A stretch of 64,000 nt of DNA from Salvia splendens (Eukaryota; Streptophyta; Magnoliopsida; Lamiales; Lamiaceae), in contig NC_056052.1 in NCBI RefSeq assembly GCF_004379255.2, forward strand, positions 13,920,589 to 13,984,588. Reading direction: 5' to 3'. Positions 31,901-41,400 of this stretch are shown here, in pieces (the stretch's first letter is position 1; the number at the start of each line of letters is the position of its first letter). Both the position numbers and the translations under genes were made by a program. The notes beneath the pieces were generated by a model. The model was given only the letters and a program-made list of their open reading frames with translations. It was not told the DNA's origin and did no database searches.

Positions 31901-33081
31901 ACGAACAGGATATCCCGAGGTGGAACCTCTCTAAGCATGGGGAATTCACGGTGGCTTCGACATGGGACACACTTCGAGGACGAAACCCGATCATCCATGG
32001 TTTGGGGGACGTTTGGAAGGTAGGCCTCACCAACTCAATAGCCATCTTTATCTGGAGGCTTCTCTCCAATCGGGTGCCGGTTGACACGAAACTTCAGTGG
32101 CGGGAGATTGAGCTAGCCTCTAAGTGCCAATGCTGCCCCCACAGACCGAACACTGAGTCACTCCAACACCTCTTCATCCAGGGATATGGAGCTCGCAGAG
32201 TATGGAGTGAGTTCGACGGCTGGTTCACAGGCCCGTTCCCACGCATCCATATCAATGACACAATCCCTACGAGAATCGAAGTGTGGGCGCGAAGGTGCCA
32301 ACAGCCGAACAAGAAACATCTTAGCCGAGCCACTCCATACCTCATCCTTTGGTTTATATGGTCGGAGAGAAACAGGAGCCGCCACCAAGGCACACAGTTT
32401 AAACCACAAAACGTGGTATGGCAGGTCCACATGTTCATTCGAAATGCTATGTCTAATGGAAGCTTGAAGCCGAAACATTGGAAGGGAGTTAAACTTGGAA
32501 TCAATATTCCTCAACAAGCGGCGGCAATCAGGGCGCTACCCCTAGCCATGGCAATCAAATGGAACCCCCCGGATCAGCCGTGGATAAAGCTCAACACGGA
32601 TGGCTCCTATAATGAAGCGAACGGCAGTACAGGGGCTGGCGGGATTATTCGAGACCACTCGGGTAAGATGCTCGTCGCCGTCAGCACACCCCTTGAAGCC
32701 CATTCGGCGTTAGAAGCGGAGCTGTTGGCCATGATTCACGGGCTAAATATAGCCAAGGAATTCGGCCTACCAATCTGGATTGAGTCAGATGCAGAGCAAG
32801 CAATCAAATTGGTCAATGGGACGGGATGGGGGCCGGCACTCGCTCGGCAAGCGGTGGCGCAACTAACCATTCTCAAACGCCAACTCAAATTCCGAGCCAC
32901 CTTCATACACAGGGAGGGGAACAAAGCGGCGGACTTCCTTGCGAAAATGGGGCTAGTCCAAGACAGTGGCCTACGAATGCACTACAACTCAGCACCGAGA
33001 GAACTATTGGACTTGGTTAGATTGGACGAGATGGGAGTGTCGCACATCCGAAACCTAGACGGGGACGGGCATCAAAGTTGA
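28915..33081 (+). CDS. LINE-F ORF2 (EN-RT-RNase H), open
   Basis: 1388 residues from ATG 28915, two bases after the ORF1 stop (TAA-TA-ATG). Endonuclease about 1-225: FWNVRGIAN, AIMEPL, GGDFN near 134, SDHGP near 217. Reverse transcriptase about 460-760: VLIPKKASPESW near 490, FVKGRLLNDNALLAQEMFHE, GLRQGDPISPALF, AYADDIIIF near 680. zf-RVT-like cluster CQCCPHRPNTESLQHLF near 1065. RNase H from about 1220: NTDGSYNEANG, LEAELLAM, ESDAEQAI, HREGNKAADFLAK near 1332. All expected catalytic residues are visible and the frame is unbroken, as expected for target-primed reverse transcription. Confidence 0.95.
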   Translation: MSYNLMFWNVRGIANAPTQNVLKRLIDCHNVLFLAIMEPLTQPDPDRFSKALGLSFIGSNTNEKIWMFAEEGSTFDIEVDSEQILHGYLKSHRLARPVAISAVYAKCTRAERHHLWDKMREIAGPLEGTPWIIGGDFNTMLSQQDRVGSDTNRQAEMVDFAEATEDCRLLDPGFDGAAFTWAKNGLFERLDRVLVSEDWTKTFEATRVTNLPRIASDHGPILVRCTKMNTSAGAKAFRFQNMWIRHEGFMAVVQKAWEEPTGAGGILNIQIKQARVKKALKEWNKEVFGNIHANLKEKEEEIALAQSCFEARPTPDHRTAINKHIAEYILLLRMEEDFWRQKAALRWLAEGDKNTRFYQSWVKQKRVRLRIHSIRVNGQELTEEAEIKKSAVEFFQQLLAPNNPTLEDPDLDLIQQVHSAEQFADIADAPSADEVRSATFCISGDSAPGPDGFSATFYQACWPIVGPEVVEAIRQFFRGAFLPRSITATSIVLIPKKASPESWTDYRPISLCNVLNKIITKVLTSRLSPFLPQVISPNQSGFVKGRLLNDNALLAQEMFHELARCSPAPNVAVKIDMAKAYDRVQWPFLFKVLRRMGFPDSWISLMERCIGYCWFSVLVNGAPSGFFRSTRGLRQGDPISPALFVIAADYLSRALDKLILGQKDMTFKASRRCMEISHLAYADDIIIFTQAAAMPMRRLRACLEKYERVSGQQVSLAKSNFYIAENHEHWANLIQAEGGFSRGAFPFLYLGVPIYRGVKRTDMFLFLREKIARRISRWAHRHLSFGGRLTLIKSTLEAIPLHIFQAVEPTAGTLKQLDQQMARFFWGSTNEKKRTHWIGWEQMCRPTDEGGLGIRKTMEVLRAFNIKLWWRFREQNSLWARYMMAKYCSNSTPLTLRLPSRSSPTWRRLSRAWPLAQPHMRWLVGQGDIYFWDDIWLGNSPLRELSLDDRGRPTTRVSEFITNGGWDVPKLQLLHNQAGLPQHVIDGIINTPILHDEQDIPRWNLSKHGEFTVASTWDTLRGRNPIIHGLGDVWKVGLTNSIAIFIWRLLSNRVPVDTKLQWREIELASKCQCCPHRPNTESLQHLFIQGYGARRVWSEFDGWFTGPFPRIHINDTIPTRIEVWARRCQQPNKKHLSRATPYLILWFIWSERNRSRHQGTQFKPQNVVWQVHMFIRNAMSNGSLKPKHWKGVKLGINIPQQAAAIRALPLAMAIKWNPPDQPWIKLNTDGSYNEANGSTGAGGIIRDHSGKMLVAVSTPLEAHSALEAELLAMIHGLNIAKEFGLPIWIESDAEQAIKLVNGTGWGPALARQAVAQLTILKRQLKFRATFIHREGNKAADFLAKMGLVQDSGLRMHYNSAPRELLDLVRLDEMGVSHIRNLDGDGHQS

Positions 33082-33139
33082 TCATGAGACGATGGGAGAC
33101 AATAGTGACTAGCTTTGTGGTTAATTGTATTTTGGAAAG

Positions 33140-33186
33140 GAGTATGATGAGGTCCGAACCTTGTGGCATCGGACCGCATACTACTC
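33140..33186 (+). other. LINE-F 3' UTR hairpin
   Basis: GAGTATGATGAGGTCCGA pairs with TCGGACCGCATACTACTC: 15 of 18 positions pair, loop of 11. About 60 bases past the ORF2 stop. Confidence 0.7.
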
Positions 33187-33295
33187 TTGATTTTGTTACG
33201 GCACACCACTTTTGGGTGTGGCCACGCCTTGTAATTATCTCTTTTGGAAATATAGGGATGAGGGACCCACGAACCCTCCACCGTAGAGGTGTTTG

Positions 33296-33339
<44 letters not shown>

Positions 33340-33353
33340 ATCCGGATGAACCC

Positions 33354-33431
33354 GAGAGCCAATATGCATTCGGGGGCGGAGTGGTCGGGGCCGGACTTCT
33401 TGGGTGATTTGCAAGGTGCCGGGAGTAAGGA

Positions 33432-33437
<6 letters not shown>
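33354..33437 (+). pseudogene. LINE-E ORF1 segment between F and G
   Basis: 84 bases coding RANMHSGAEWSGPDFLGDLQ and GAGSKDM, matching LINE-B ORF1. Its last 17 bases (gggagtaaggatatgat, 33421-33437) are duplicated at 37966-37982 around LINE-G. Confidence 0.88.
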
Positions 33438-33473
<36 letters not shown>

Positions 33474-33581
33474 CAAACACCTCTACGGTGGAGGGTTCGT
33501 GGGTCCCTCATCCCTATCATTCCAAAGGCGGTAATTACAAGGCGTGGCCACACCCAAAAGTGGTGTGCCGTAACAAATCAA

Positions 33582-33628
33582 GAGTAGTATGCGGTCCAAT
33601 CCCACAAGGTTCGGACCTCATCATACTC
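33582..33628 (-). other. LINE-G 3' UTR hairpin
   Basis: Same stem as LINE-F. One inner pair is G.U here (GGTCCGA against TTGGACC), which keeps the pairing despite a base change. Confidence 0.7.
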
Positions 33629-33692
33629 TTTTCCAAAATACAATTAACCAAAAAGCTAGTCACTATTGTCTCCCATCGTCTCATTATCAACT

Positions 33693-36600
33693 TTAATGCC
33701 CGTTCCCGTCAAGGTATCGGATGTGCGACACTCCCATCTCGTCCAATCTAACCAAGTCCAACAGTTCTCTCGGTGCTGAGTTGTAGTACATTCGTAGACC
33801 ACTGTCTTGGATTAGCCCCATTTTCGCAAGGAAATCCGCCGCTTTGTTCCCCTCCCTGTGTATGAAGGTGGCTCGGAATTTGAGTTGGCGTTTATGAAGG
33901 GTTAGTTGCGCCACCGCTTGCCGGACGAGTGCCGGGCCCCATCCTGTCCCATTGACCAATTTGATTGCTTGCTCTGCATCGGACTCAATCCAGATTGGTA
34001 GGGCGAGTTCTTTGGCTATATTTAGCCCGTGGAGCATGGCCAACAGCTCCGCCTCTAACGCCGAGTGTGCTTCTAGGGGTGTGCTGAAGGCGACGAGCAT
34101 CTTACCCAAGTGGTCTCGAATAATCCCTCCAGCCCCTGTTCTACCGTTCGCTTCATTGTAGGAGCCATCGGTGTTGAGCTTTATCCACGGCTGGTCCGGG
34201 GGGTTCCATTTGATTGCCATGGCTAGGGGTAGCGCCCTGATTGCCGCCGCTTGAGGAATGTTGATTCCAAGTTTAACTCCCTTCCAATGTTTCGGCTTCA
34301 AGCTTCCATTGGACATAGCATTCCGAATGAACATGTGGACCTGCCATACCACGTTTTGTGGTTTAAACTGTGTGCCTTGGTGGCGACTCCTGTTTCTCTC
34401 CGACCAGATAAACCACAGAATGAGGTATGGAGTGGCTCGGCTAAGATGTTTCTTGTTCGGCTGTTGGTACCTTCGCGCCCACACTTCGATTCTCGTAGGG
34501 ATTGTATCATTGATATGGATGCGGGGGAACGGGCCTGTGAACCAACCGTCAAACTCACTCCATACTCTGCGAGCTCCATGTCCCTGGATGAAGAGGTGTT
34601 GGAGGGACTCGGTATTCGGTCGGTGGGGGCAGCATTGGCACTTAGAGGCTAGCTCAATCTCCCGCCACTGAAGCTTCGTGTCAACCGGCACCCGATTGGA
34701 GAGAAGCCTCCAGATAAAGATGGCTATTGAGTTGGTGAGGCCTGCCTTCCAAACGTCCCCCAAGCCTTGGATGATCGGGTTTCGCCCTCGAAGTGTGTCC
34801 CATGTCGAGGCCACCGTGAATTCCCCATGTATAGAGAGGTTCCACCTCAGGATATCCTGTTCATCATGGAGGATCGGTGTATTAATGATGCCATCGATAA
34901 CATGCTGAGGGAGGCCGGCCTGATTGTGAAGAAGCTGAAGCTTGGGCACATCCCAACCCCCATTAGTAATGAACTCCGAAACCCGGGTGGTTGGTCTTCC
35001 CCTATCATCAAGACTAAGTTCCCTCAGAGGGCTATTGCCAAGCCAAATGTCATCCCAGAAGTAGATGTCCCCTTGTCCCACTAGCCATCTCATGTGCGGT
35101 TGTGCGAGGGGCCATGCTCTTGAGAGCCTTCTCCACGTAGGGCTACTCCTGCTCGGCAGTCTCAAGGTGAGCGGTGTGGAGTTGGTGCAATATTTTGCCA
35201 TCATGTATCTTGCCCAAAGGGAGTTTTGCTCCCGAAAGCGCCACCAAAGTTTGATATTGAAGGCGCGGAGGACCTCCATAGTTTTCCGGATCCCAAGGCC
35301 TCCTTCATCAGTGGGCCGACACATTTGTTCCCAACCAATCCAATGGGTCCGCTTCTTCTCATTCGTAGACCCCCAAAAGAATCGGGCCATTTGTTGATCA
35401 AGTTGCTTAAGGGTACCGGCCGTGGGCTCGACGGCTTGGAAGATGTGTAAGGGGATCGCTTCAAGGGTGCTCTTAATCAACGTAAGCCTTCCTCCAAAGG
35501 ATAGGTGACGGTGTGCCCATCCTGAGATCCTTCTTGCAATCTTTTCTCGAAGAAAGAGGAACATGTCCGTGCGTTTGACACCACGATAGATAGGTACTCC
35601 GAGGTAGAGGAAAGGGAAAACCCCTCTAGTGAAGCCCCCTTCCGCCTGGATCGAGTTTGCCCAATGCTCATGGGCCTCGGCAATATAGAAATTACTCTTA
35701 GCAAGGCTGACTTGTTGGCCGGAGACTCTTTCATACTTTTCAAGACAAGCTCTTAGCCGGCGCATAGGATTTGCCGCCGCTTGGGTGAAGATGATAATGT
35801 CGTCCGCATAGGCTAGATGGCTGATCTCCATGCATCTCCGGGAGGCTTTGTACGTCATGTCCTTTTGGCCGAGGATGAGCTTATCTAATGCTCGGGACAG
35901 GTATTCCGCAGCGATCACGAACAGAGCGGGGGAGATCGGATCTCCTTGCCGAAGTCCACGAGTTGATCTAAAGAAGCCCGCGGGTGCCCCGTTAACAAGG
36001 ACCGAGAACCAGCAATACCCAATACACCTCTCCATAAGTGAAATCCATGAATCCGGGAATCCCATACGGCGTAAAACTTTGAAGAGGAAGGGCCATTGGA
36101 CCCTATCATAGGCTTTAGCCATGTCAATCTTTACTGCCACATTAGGCGCTGGGGAGCATCTAGCAAGCTCATGGAACATTTCTTGAGCCAGAAGTGCGTT
36201 GTCGTTAAGGAGCCGACCTTTGACAAAACCACTTTGGTTTGGGGAGATGACCTGTGGGAGGAAAGGAGAGAGTCGAGAGGTGAGTACCTTGGTAATGATC
36301 TTGTTTAAAACATTGCAGAGACTGATGGGTCGGTAGTCGGTCCATGACTCCGGCGATGCCTTCTTTGGGATAAGGACAATGCTTGTGGCCGTGATGCTCC
36401 TTGGCAGGAAGGCCCCTCTGAAGAACTGTCTGATTGCTTCCACTACCTCCGGCCCCACAATGGACCAGCAGGCTTGATAGAAGGTGGCCGAGAAGCCATC
36501 AGGTCCGGGTGCACTATCTCCGGAAATGCAAAAGGTGGCACTCCTGACCTCGTCCGCACTTGGAGCATCTGCGATGTCAACGAACTGCTCGGCTGAGTGG

Positions 36601-37853
36601 ACCTGCTGGATTAGGTCGAGGTCTGGGTCTTCAAGTGTCGGATTGTTGGGGGCAAGGAGTTGTTGGAAGAACTCCACTGCGGACTTTTTAATCTCGGCTT
36701 CCTCGGTGAGCTCCTGCCCATTGACACGAATTGAATGGATGCGGAGACGGACCCTCTTTTGTTTCACCCAGCTTTGATAGAACCGGGTATTTTTGTCTCC
36801 CTCGGCAAGCCACCTCAAAGCTGCCTTCTGTCGCCAAAAATCTTCTTCCATTCTCAGCAAAAGGATGTACTCGGCAATGTGTTTGTTGATCGCTGTCCTG
36901 TGCTCCGGAGTCGGCCTTGCCTCGAAATTAGTTTGAGCCAGAGCAATTTCTTCCTCCTTTTCCTTTAGATTAGCATGGATGTTCCCAAAGACCTCTTTGT
37001 TCCACTCCTTAAGGGCCTTTTTAACTCTGGCCTGCTTGATTTGAATGTTTAGGATTCCACCCGCCCCCGTGGGCTCCTCCCATGCTTTTTGCACTACGGC
37101 CATGAATCCTTCATGTCGGATCCACATGTTCTGGAACCTGAATGCCTTGGCTCCAGCGGATGTGTTCATCTTCGTGCACCTGACAAGAATTGGTCCATGG
37201 TCCGAGGCAACCCGGGGGAGATTCGTAACCTGAGTAGCCTCGAAGGTCTTAGTCCAATCCTCACTGACAAGCACTCTATCCAACCTTTCAAAGAGGCCAT
37301 TCTTGGCCCAAGTGAATGCCGCTCCATCGAAACCAGGATCAAGCAGCCTACAGTCTTCCGTTGCCTCCGCAAAATCAACCATCTCGGCTTGCCGGTTAGT
37401 ATCACTTCCGACTCTGTCTTGGTGTGATAGAATGGTGTTGAAATCGCCACCGATGATCCAAGGTGTTCCCTCGAGAGGCCCGGCAATCTCTCTCATCTTG
37501 TCCCATAATTGATGTCGTTCAGCCCTTGTACATTTGGCGTACACGGCTGAAATGGCCACCGGCCTAGCAAGGCGGTGGGACTTGAGGTAACCGTGAAGGA
37601 TTTGTTCCGAGTCATTCTCAATATCAAAAGTGGACCCCTCTTCCGCGAACATCCAAATCTTCCCGTTCGTGTTCGAACCAATGAAGGGCAGCCCCAAGGC
37701 CTTAGAGAATCGGTCCGGGTCCGGGTGTGTGAGCGGTTCCATTATTGCAAGAAATAAAACATTATGACAATCAATAAGTCTTTTTAGAACGTTTTGAGTG
37801 GGCGCATTCGCAATCCCCCTCACGTTCCAAAACATGAAATTGTACGACATCAT
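33693..37853 (-). CDS. LINE-G ORF2 (EN-RT-RNase H), open
   Basis: 1386 residues, starting MMSYNFMFWNVRGIANAPTQ. Very similar to LINE-F ORF2 throughout: endonuclease with GGDFNTILS and SDHGPILVRC, RT with FVKGRLLNDNALLAQEMFHE and AYADDIIIF, CQCCPHRPNTESLQHLF, RNase H with NTDGSYNEANG, LEAELLAM, ESDAEQAI and HREGNKAADFLAK. Ends IRYLDGNGH. Either of two adjacent ATGs could start; the second matches LINE-F. No disabling change seen, but the element lacks ORF1 and a 5' UTR, so expression would need an outside promoter. Confidence 0.93.
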   Translation of the reverse strand: MMSYNFMFWNVRGIANAPTQNVLKRLIDCHNVLFLAIMEPLTHPDPDRFSKALGLPFIGSNTNGKIWMFAEEGSTFDIENDSEQILHGYLKSHRLARPVAISAVYAKCTRAERHQLWDKMREIAGPLEGTPWIIGGDFNTILSHQDRVGSDTNRQAEMVDFAEATEDCRLLDPGFDGAAFTWAKNGLFERLDRVLVSEDWTKTFEATQVTNLPRVASDHGPILVRCTKMNTSAGAKAFRFQNMWIRHEGFMAVVQKAWEEPTGAGGILNIQIKQARVKKALKEWNKEVFGNIHANLKEKEEEIALAQTNFEARPTPEHRTAINKHIAEYILLLRMEEDFWRQKAALRWLAEGDKNTRFYQSWVKQKRVRLRIHSIRVNGQELTEEAEIKKSAVEFFQQLLAPNNPTLEDPDLDLIQQVHSAEQFVDIADAPSADEVRSATFCISGDSAPGPDGFSATFYQACWSIVGPEVVEAIRQFFRGAFLPRSITATSIVLIPKKASPESWTDYRPISLCNVLNKIITKVLTSRLSPFLPQVISPNQSGFVKGRLLNDNALLAQEMFHELARCSPAPNVAVKIDMAKAYDRVQWPFLFKVLRRMGFPDSWISLMERCIGYCWFSVLVNGAPAGFFRSTRGLRQGDPISPALFVIAAEYLSRALDKLILGQKDMTYKASRRCMEISHLAYADDIIIFTQAAANPMRRLRACLEKYERVSGQQVSLAKSNFYIAEAHEHWANSIQAEGGFTRGVFPFLYLGVPIYRGVKRTDMFLFLREKIARRISGWAHRHLSFGGRLTLIKSTLEAIPLHIFQAVEPTAGTLKQLDQQMARFFWGSTNEKKRTHWIGWEQMCRPTDEGGLGIRKTMEVLRAFNIKLWWRFREQNSLWARYMMAKYCTNSTPLTLRLPSRSSPTWRRLSRAWPLAQPHMRWLVGQGDIYFWDDIWLGNSPLRELSLDDRGRPTTRVSEFITNGGWDVPKLQLLHNQAGLPQHVIDGIINTPILHDEQDILRWNLSIHGEFTVASTWDTLRGRNPIIQGLGDVWKAGLTNSIAIFIWRLLSNRVPVDTKLQWREIELASKCQCCPHRPNTESLQHLFIQGHGARRVWSEFDGWFTGPFPRIHINDTIPTRIEVWARRYQQPNKKHLSRATPYLILWFIWSERNRSRHQGTQFKPQNVVWQVHMFIRNAMSNGSLKPKHWKGVKLGINIPQAAAIRALPLAMAIKWNPPDQPWIKLNTDGSYNEANGRTGAGGIIRDHLGKMLVAFSTPLEAHSALEAELLAMLHGLNIAKELALPIWIESDAEQAIKLVNGTGWGPALVRQAVAQLTLHKRQLKFRATFIHREGNKAADFLAKMGLIQDSGLRMYYNSAPRELLDLVRLDEMGVSHIRYLDGNGH

Positions 37854-37856
37854 TAA

Positions 37857-37965
37857 CAGGAAGGGTGCGTACCCAAAGAGGCTGAAGGCCCTCCTTGGTA
37901 GTCAGTGCGGTGTTGCTCTTTGTTCGGGGCGACCTCCTCGGCATCGTCGGCCGAACTGTTGTTCG
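37857..37965 (-). pseudogene. LINE-G ORF1, last 35 or so codons
   Basis: Matches the C-terminal end of LINE-F ORF1 (DAEEVAPNKEQHRTDYQGG, then GTHPSC). Truncated at the insertion boundary. The junction with ORF2 is TAA-TG-ATG. Confidence 0.85.
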
Positions 37966-37982
37966 GGGAGTAAGGATATGAT

Positions 37983-38415
37983 CATCATCCATGATGAGCA
38001 TAATGTCACTTCACCTATAGGGATGCTCGCTAAATTCCCTTCATTTGGAAATGGGCGCGGGGGTAAGCCAAGAGGAGCGGATTTGGCGCGGCGAGCAGTG
38101 AACCCGACCTCGGGGGCACTAGTGCAACCAAAAGGCTTCTTTAAACCCTTCGACCTAGAGAAAACCGAGGCACAAGGGTCATCAAGTCACTTGAGTACCA
38201 ATCGATATTTCTCCCTCATGGCTCAAGAGAACTTCGTGGAGAATGATATGGAAGACGAGGACAATTGGGAAGATACCATTTCCAATAATGAAACCGATGA
38301 GGCCGCCAATCCCGCCTTTTTGGAGGTCGCGGCATCTCATGGGGAGAAGGACCTTCAAATCATTGAATTCCAAGGAGGGGCGTCAATCCCGCCGGGTACG
38401 AACTCCTCTTGTTAA
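37983..38415 (+). pseudogene. LINE-E ORF1, C-terminal part
   Basis: Open segment coding IIIHDEHNVTSPIGMLAKFP through LAKFPSFGNGRGGKPRGADL, NRYFSLMAQENFVENDMEDE and IEFQGGASIPPGTNSSC. TAA at 38413-38415, then TC and the ORF2 ATG. Orphaned from its start by the D', F and G insertions. Confidence 0.9.
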
Positions 38416-38417
38416 TC

Positions 38418-41400
38418 ATGTCGTTAAACTTTCTATTTTGGAACGTTAGGGGAATCGCGAACGCGTCAACCCAAAACGTCCTAAAAAGACTAATTAAATC
38501 TCATAATATTTGTTTCCTTGCAATAATGGAGCCGCTTACCCCCCCCTAACCCGGACAAATTCTCGAAAGTGTTGGGGCTGTCCTACAAGGGGTTGAACAT
38601 CAATGGGAAAATTTGGATTTTTGTGGAGGAAGGGATGGATTTTGTTGTGATGGATGACTCGGACCAGCTGCTACATGGGAGGCTCACCTGTCCTCGGATT
38701 TCAACCCCTATTATGATCTCGGCCGTGTATGCTAAATGCACGAGAGGAGAGCGGCATGCCCTCTGGGAAAAGATGAGAGATATTGCCCAAGATTAGGAGG
38801 GAATACCGTGGTTCATTGGAGGGGACTTCAACACAATCCTCTCCACTCGAGATAGGACGGGGAGTGACACAAATCGTCAGGCCGAAATGGTCGATTTCGC
38901 CGAGGCCATTGAGGATTGCCGACTAATGGACCCAGGCTACGATGGGGCTGAATTCACCTGGGCAAAAAACGGCCTTATGGAAAGGTTGGATATGGTGTTG
39001 ATTAGTGAGATGACGCCCCAACTGTTTGATGCAATAAGGGTCACTAACCTACCCCGTATTGCTTCGGACCACGGGCCTCTCCTTGTTAGATGCAGACTAC
39101 CTATTGCCCACGGGGGAGGTAGAGCGTTCCGGTTCCAAAACAAGTGGGTTCGGCATGAGGGTTTTGTTGAGTTGGTGCAAGAAGATTGGATGGCTCCCAC
39201 GGAGGCTGTGGGCCTCCTCAACTTGAAGATCAAGCTAGCTAGGATCAAACAAACGTTTAAAAGGTGGAACAAGGAAGTTTTTGGGAATATACATGCCAAC
39301 CTCAAAACTTGTGAAGAGAACATTGCTTTGGCTCAATCGGAGTTTGAAGGTGACCCCTCGGCCCGGAATAGAACGGAGGTCAACAAACAAATTGCTGAGT
39401 ACATCCTTCTTCTTAAGATGGAGGAGGATTTTTGGCGTCAGAAGGCGGCCCTCCGTTGGCTGGTAGAAGGGGATAAAAACACTAGATTTTACCAAAGTTG
39501 GGTGAAGCAGAAGAGGATTCGGCTACGTATCCACAAGATTAACGCTAGTGGGCGTGAACTCACGGATGACACGACCATCAAAGAATCGGCGGTTGAGTTC
39601 TTTCAAAACCTCCTAGCCCCAAGCTACCCGGAGCTCGCGGATTCGGAACTCAGCCTCTTACATCCGCTCCCTCCCTCGGAGCATTTGGCGGGCCTCCCTC
39701 GGATGCGGATGAGGTGAAACGAGCGGTCTTCGATATCTCGGCCAATAGCGCGCCCGGCCCGGACGGCTTCTCGGCTTTGTTCTTTCAAGCTTGTTGGGGC
39801 ATCTTGGGACCAGACGTGGTGGAAGCGGTTAGGCAATTTTTTGGTGGGGCTTTCCTCCCACGAAGCTTCACGCCCACGAGTATCGTACTCATCCCCATGA
39901 AGCCTATACCCGAGACTTGGGGAGACTATAGGCCCATTAGCTTGTGTAACGTGATCAACAAGGTGATTACTAAAATCCCCACGAGGCGCCTCGCCTCATT
40001 CCTTCCCTGTGTTGTTGCACCGAATCAAAGCGGGTTTGTCAAAGGGAGGCTTCTAAATGACAATGTGCTTCTTGCACAGGATATGTTCCATGAGCTCCAT
40101 AGAAGTACTCCAGCCCCTAATGTCGCTATCAAGATTGACATGGCTAAGGCATATGATAGGGTTCAATGGCCATTCCTCATAAAAATCCTCAAGCAAATGG
40201 GCTTCGCCGAGCCTTGGGTGGCGCTTATCGAAAGGTGCATCGGGACATGCTGGTTCTCGATACTTATTAACGGAGCCCCGACGGGCTTTTTCAAATCCAC
40301 CCGTGGCCTTAGGCAAGGGGACCCCATTTCCCCCGCCCTCTTCGTCCTTGCTGCGGACTATCTTTCGAGATCACTCGATAAACTTATCCTCGGAGACAAA
40401 GAGATGACATACAAAGCTACCCGAGGCAGCATGGAGATCAGCCACCTCGCCTATGCGGACGACATCATCATCTTCACGCAAGCGGCCGTGAACCCCCTCC
40501 GGAGGCTACGTGCATGTCTAGATCATTATGCCGAGGTGTCTGGACAACAAATCAACCTCGGCAAGAGCAACTTCTATATCTCCGAGGCGCATGACGGCTG
40601 GGCAAACATAATCCAAAGTGAAGGAGGCTTCTCACGAGGTACGTTCCCCTTCCTTTACCTTGGAGTCCCTATTTACCGGGGGGTGAAGCGCACGAATATG
40701 TTCATGTTTCTTCGAGAAAAAATCTCGGCTAGGATCTCTGGGTGGGCTCACCGGCACCTCTCCTTTGGGCTATGTACATGATGGCTAAATATTGTCGTAA
40801 GGCGTCCCCACTCACAGCTAGAGCCTCGGGGAGGTGTAGCCCTACCTGGAAGAGGCTTCTGAAGGCTCGGGCACAGGCACAACCGTACATTCGTTGGGTG
40901 GTGCGAGAAGGAAAGACTTTATTTTGGGATGATTTATGGCTAGGAGAGGTTCCTCTGAGGGAACTTTGTCTCGATGACAGGGGAGGCCCTCTTGTCCAGG
41001 TTGCTGATTACATTATCAATGGATCTTGGAATGAAGCCAAGTTGTGGATTCTACAAGCGCAAGCCGGCCTCACACAACACATCGTCCGGAAGATCCTTGA
41101 CACGCCAATCATCCCGGAGGGGCCGGATGTGCCGAGATGGAGGCTTTCACACAATGGGGAGTTCTCACTTGCATCAACTTGGGAGACCATCCGAACTCAA
41201 AGACCTATCATCCAAGGCCTTGATGACTTATGGAAAGCTGGCCTCACGTCTTCTATTGCTATCTTCATATGGAGACTCCTTTCCAACCGAATACCGGTGG
41301 ATACGAAGCTACAGTGGAGAAGAATGGAAATGGCATCTAAATGCCAATGCTGCCCTCATAGACCGGGCATCGAATCACTGCAGCATCTCTTCATCCAAGG

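Larger units (their letters stand above)
25798..33336 (+). mobile_element. LINE-F, near-complete LINE
   Basis: 7.5 kb in ORF1 of LINE-E with target duplication aacatccggatgaaccc at 25781-25797 and 33337-33353. It has a 5' UTR of about 157 bp, both ORFs open, 3' UTR with hairpin, conserved 3' end and an A-tail of about 38. The 5' UTR lacks the CT-rich block of D, E and K, so a few bases may be truncated or the leader differs. Best candidate here for a recently active copy, apart from the in-frame ORF1 deletion. Confidence 0.92.
33438..37965 (-). mobile_element. LINE-G, 5'-truncated, ORF2 open
   Basis: Inserted in LINE-E in reverse orientation with a 17-bp target duplication (33421-33437, 37966-37982). 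The T-run 33438-33470 is its A-tail; the tail motif is TTTGATAAAA, one T fewer than in LINE-F. The 5' truncation lies in the ORF1 C-terminus. Its 3' UTR is almost identical to those of LINE-I and LINE-M. Confidence 0.92.

Noticed and set aside
33299..33336. Homopolymer run as a transcription terminator or assembly gap
   Set aside because: It follows the conserved LINE 3' motif and is bordered by a target duplication: a retroposition A-tail. Exact length may still be unreliable.
34251..37512. Many plus-strand ORFs of 60 to 137 residues over LINE-G
   Set aside because: They mirror antisense ORFs over LINE-F and LINE-I at the same relative positions, explained by codon structure of ORF2.
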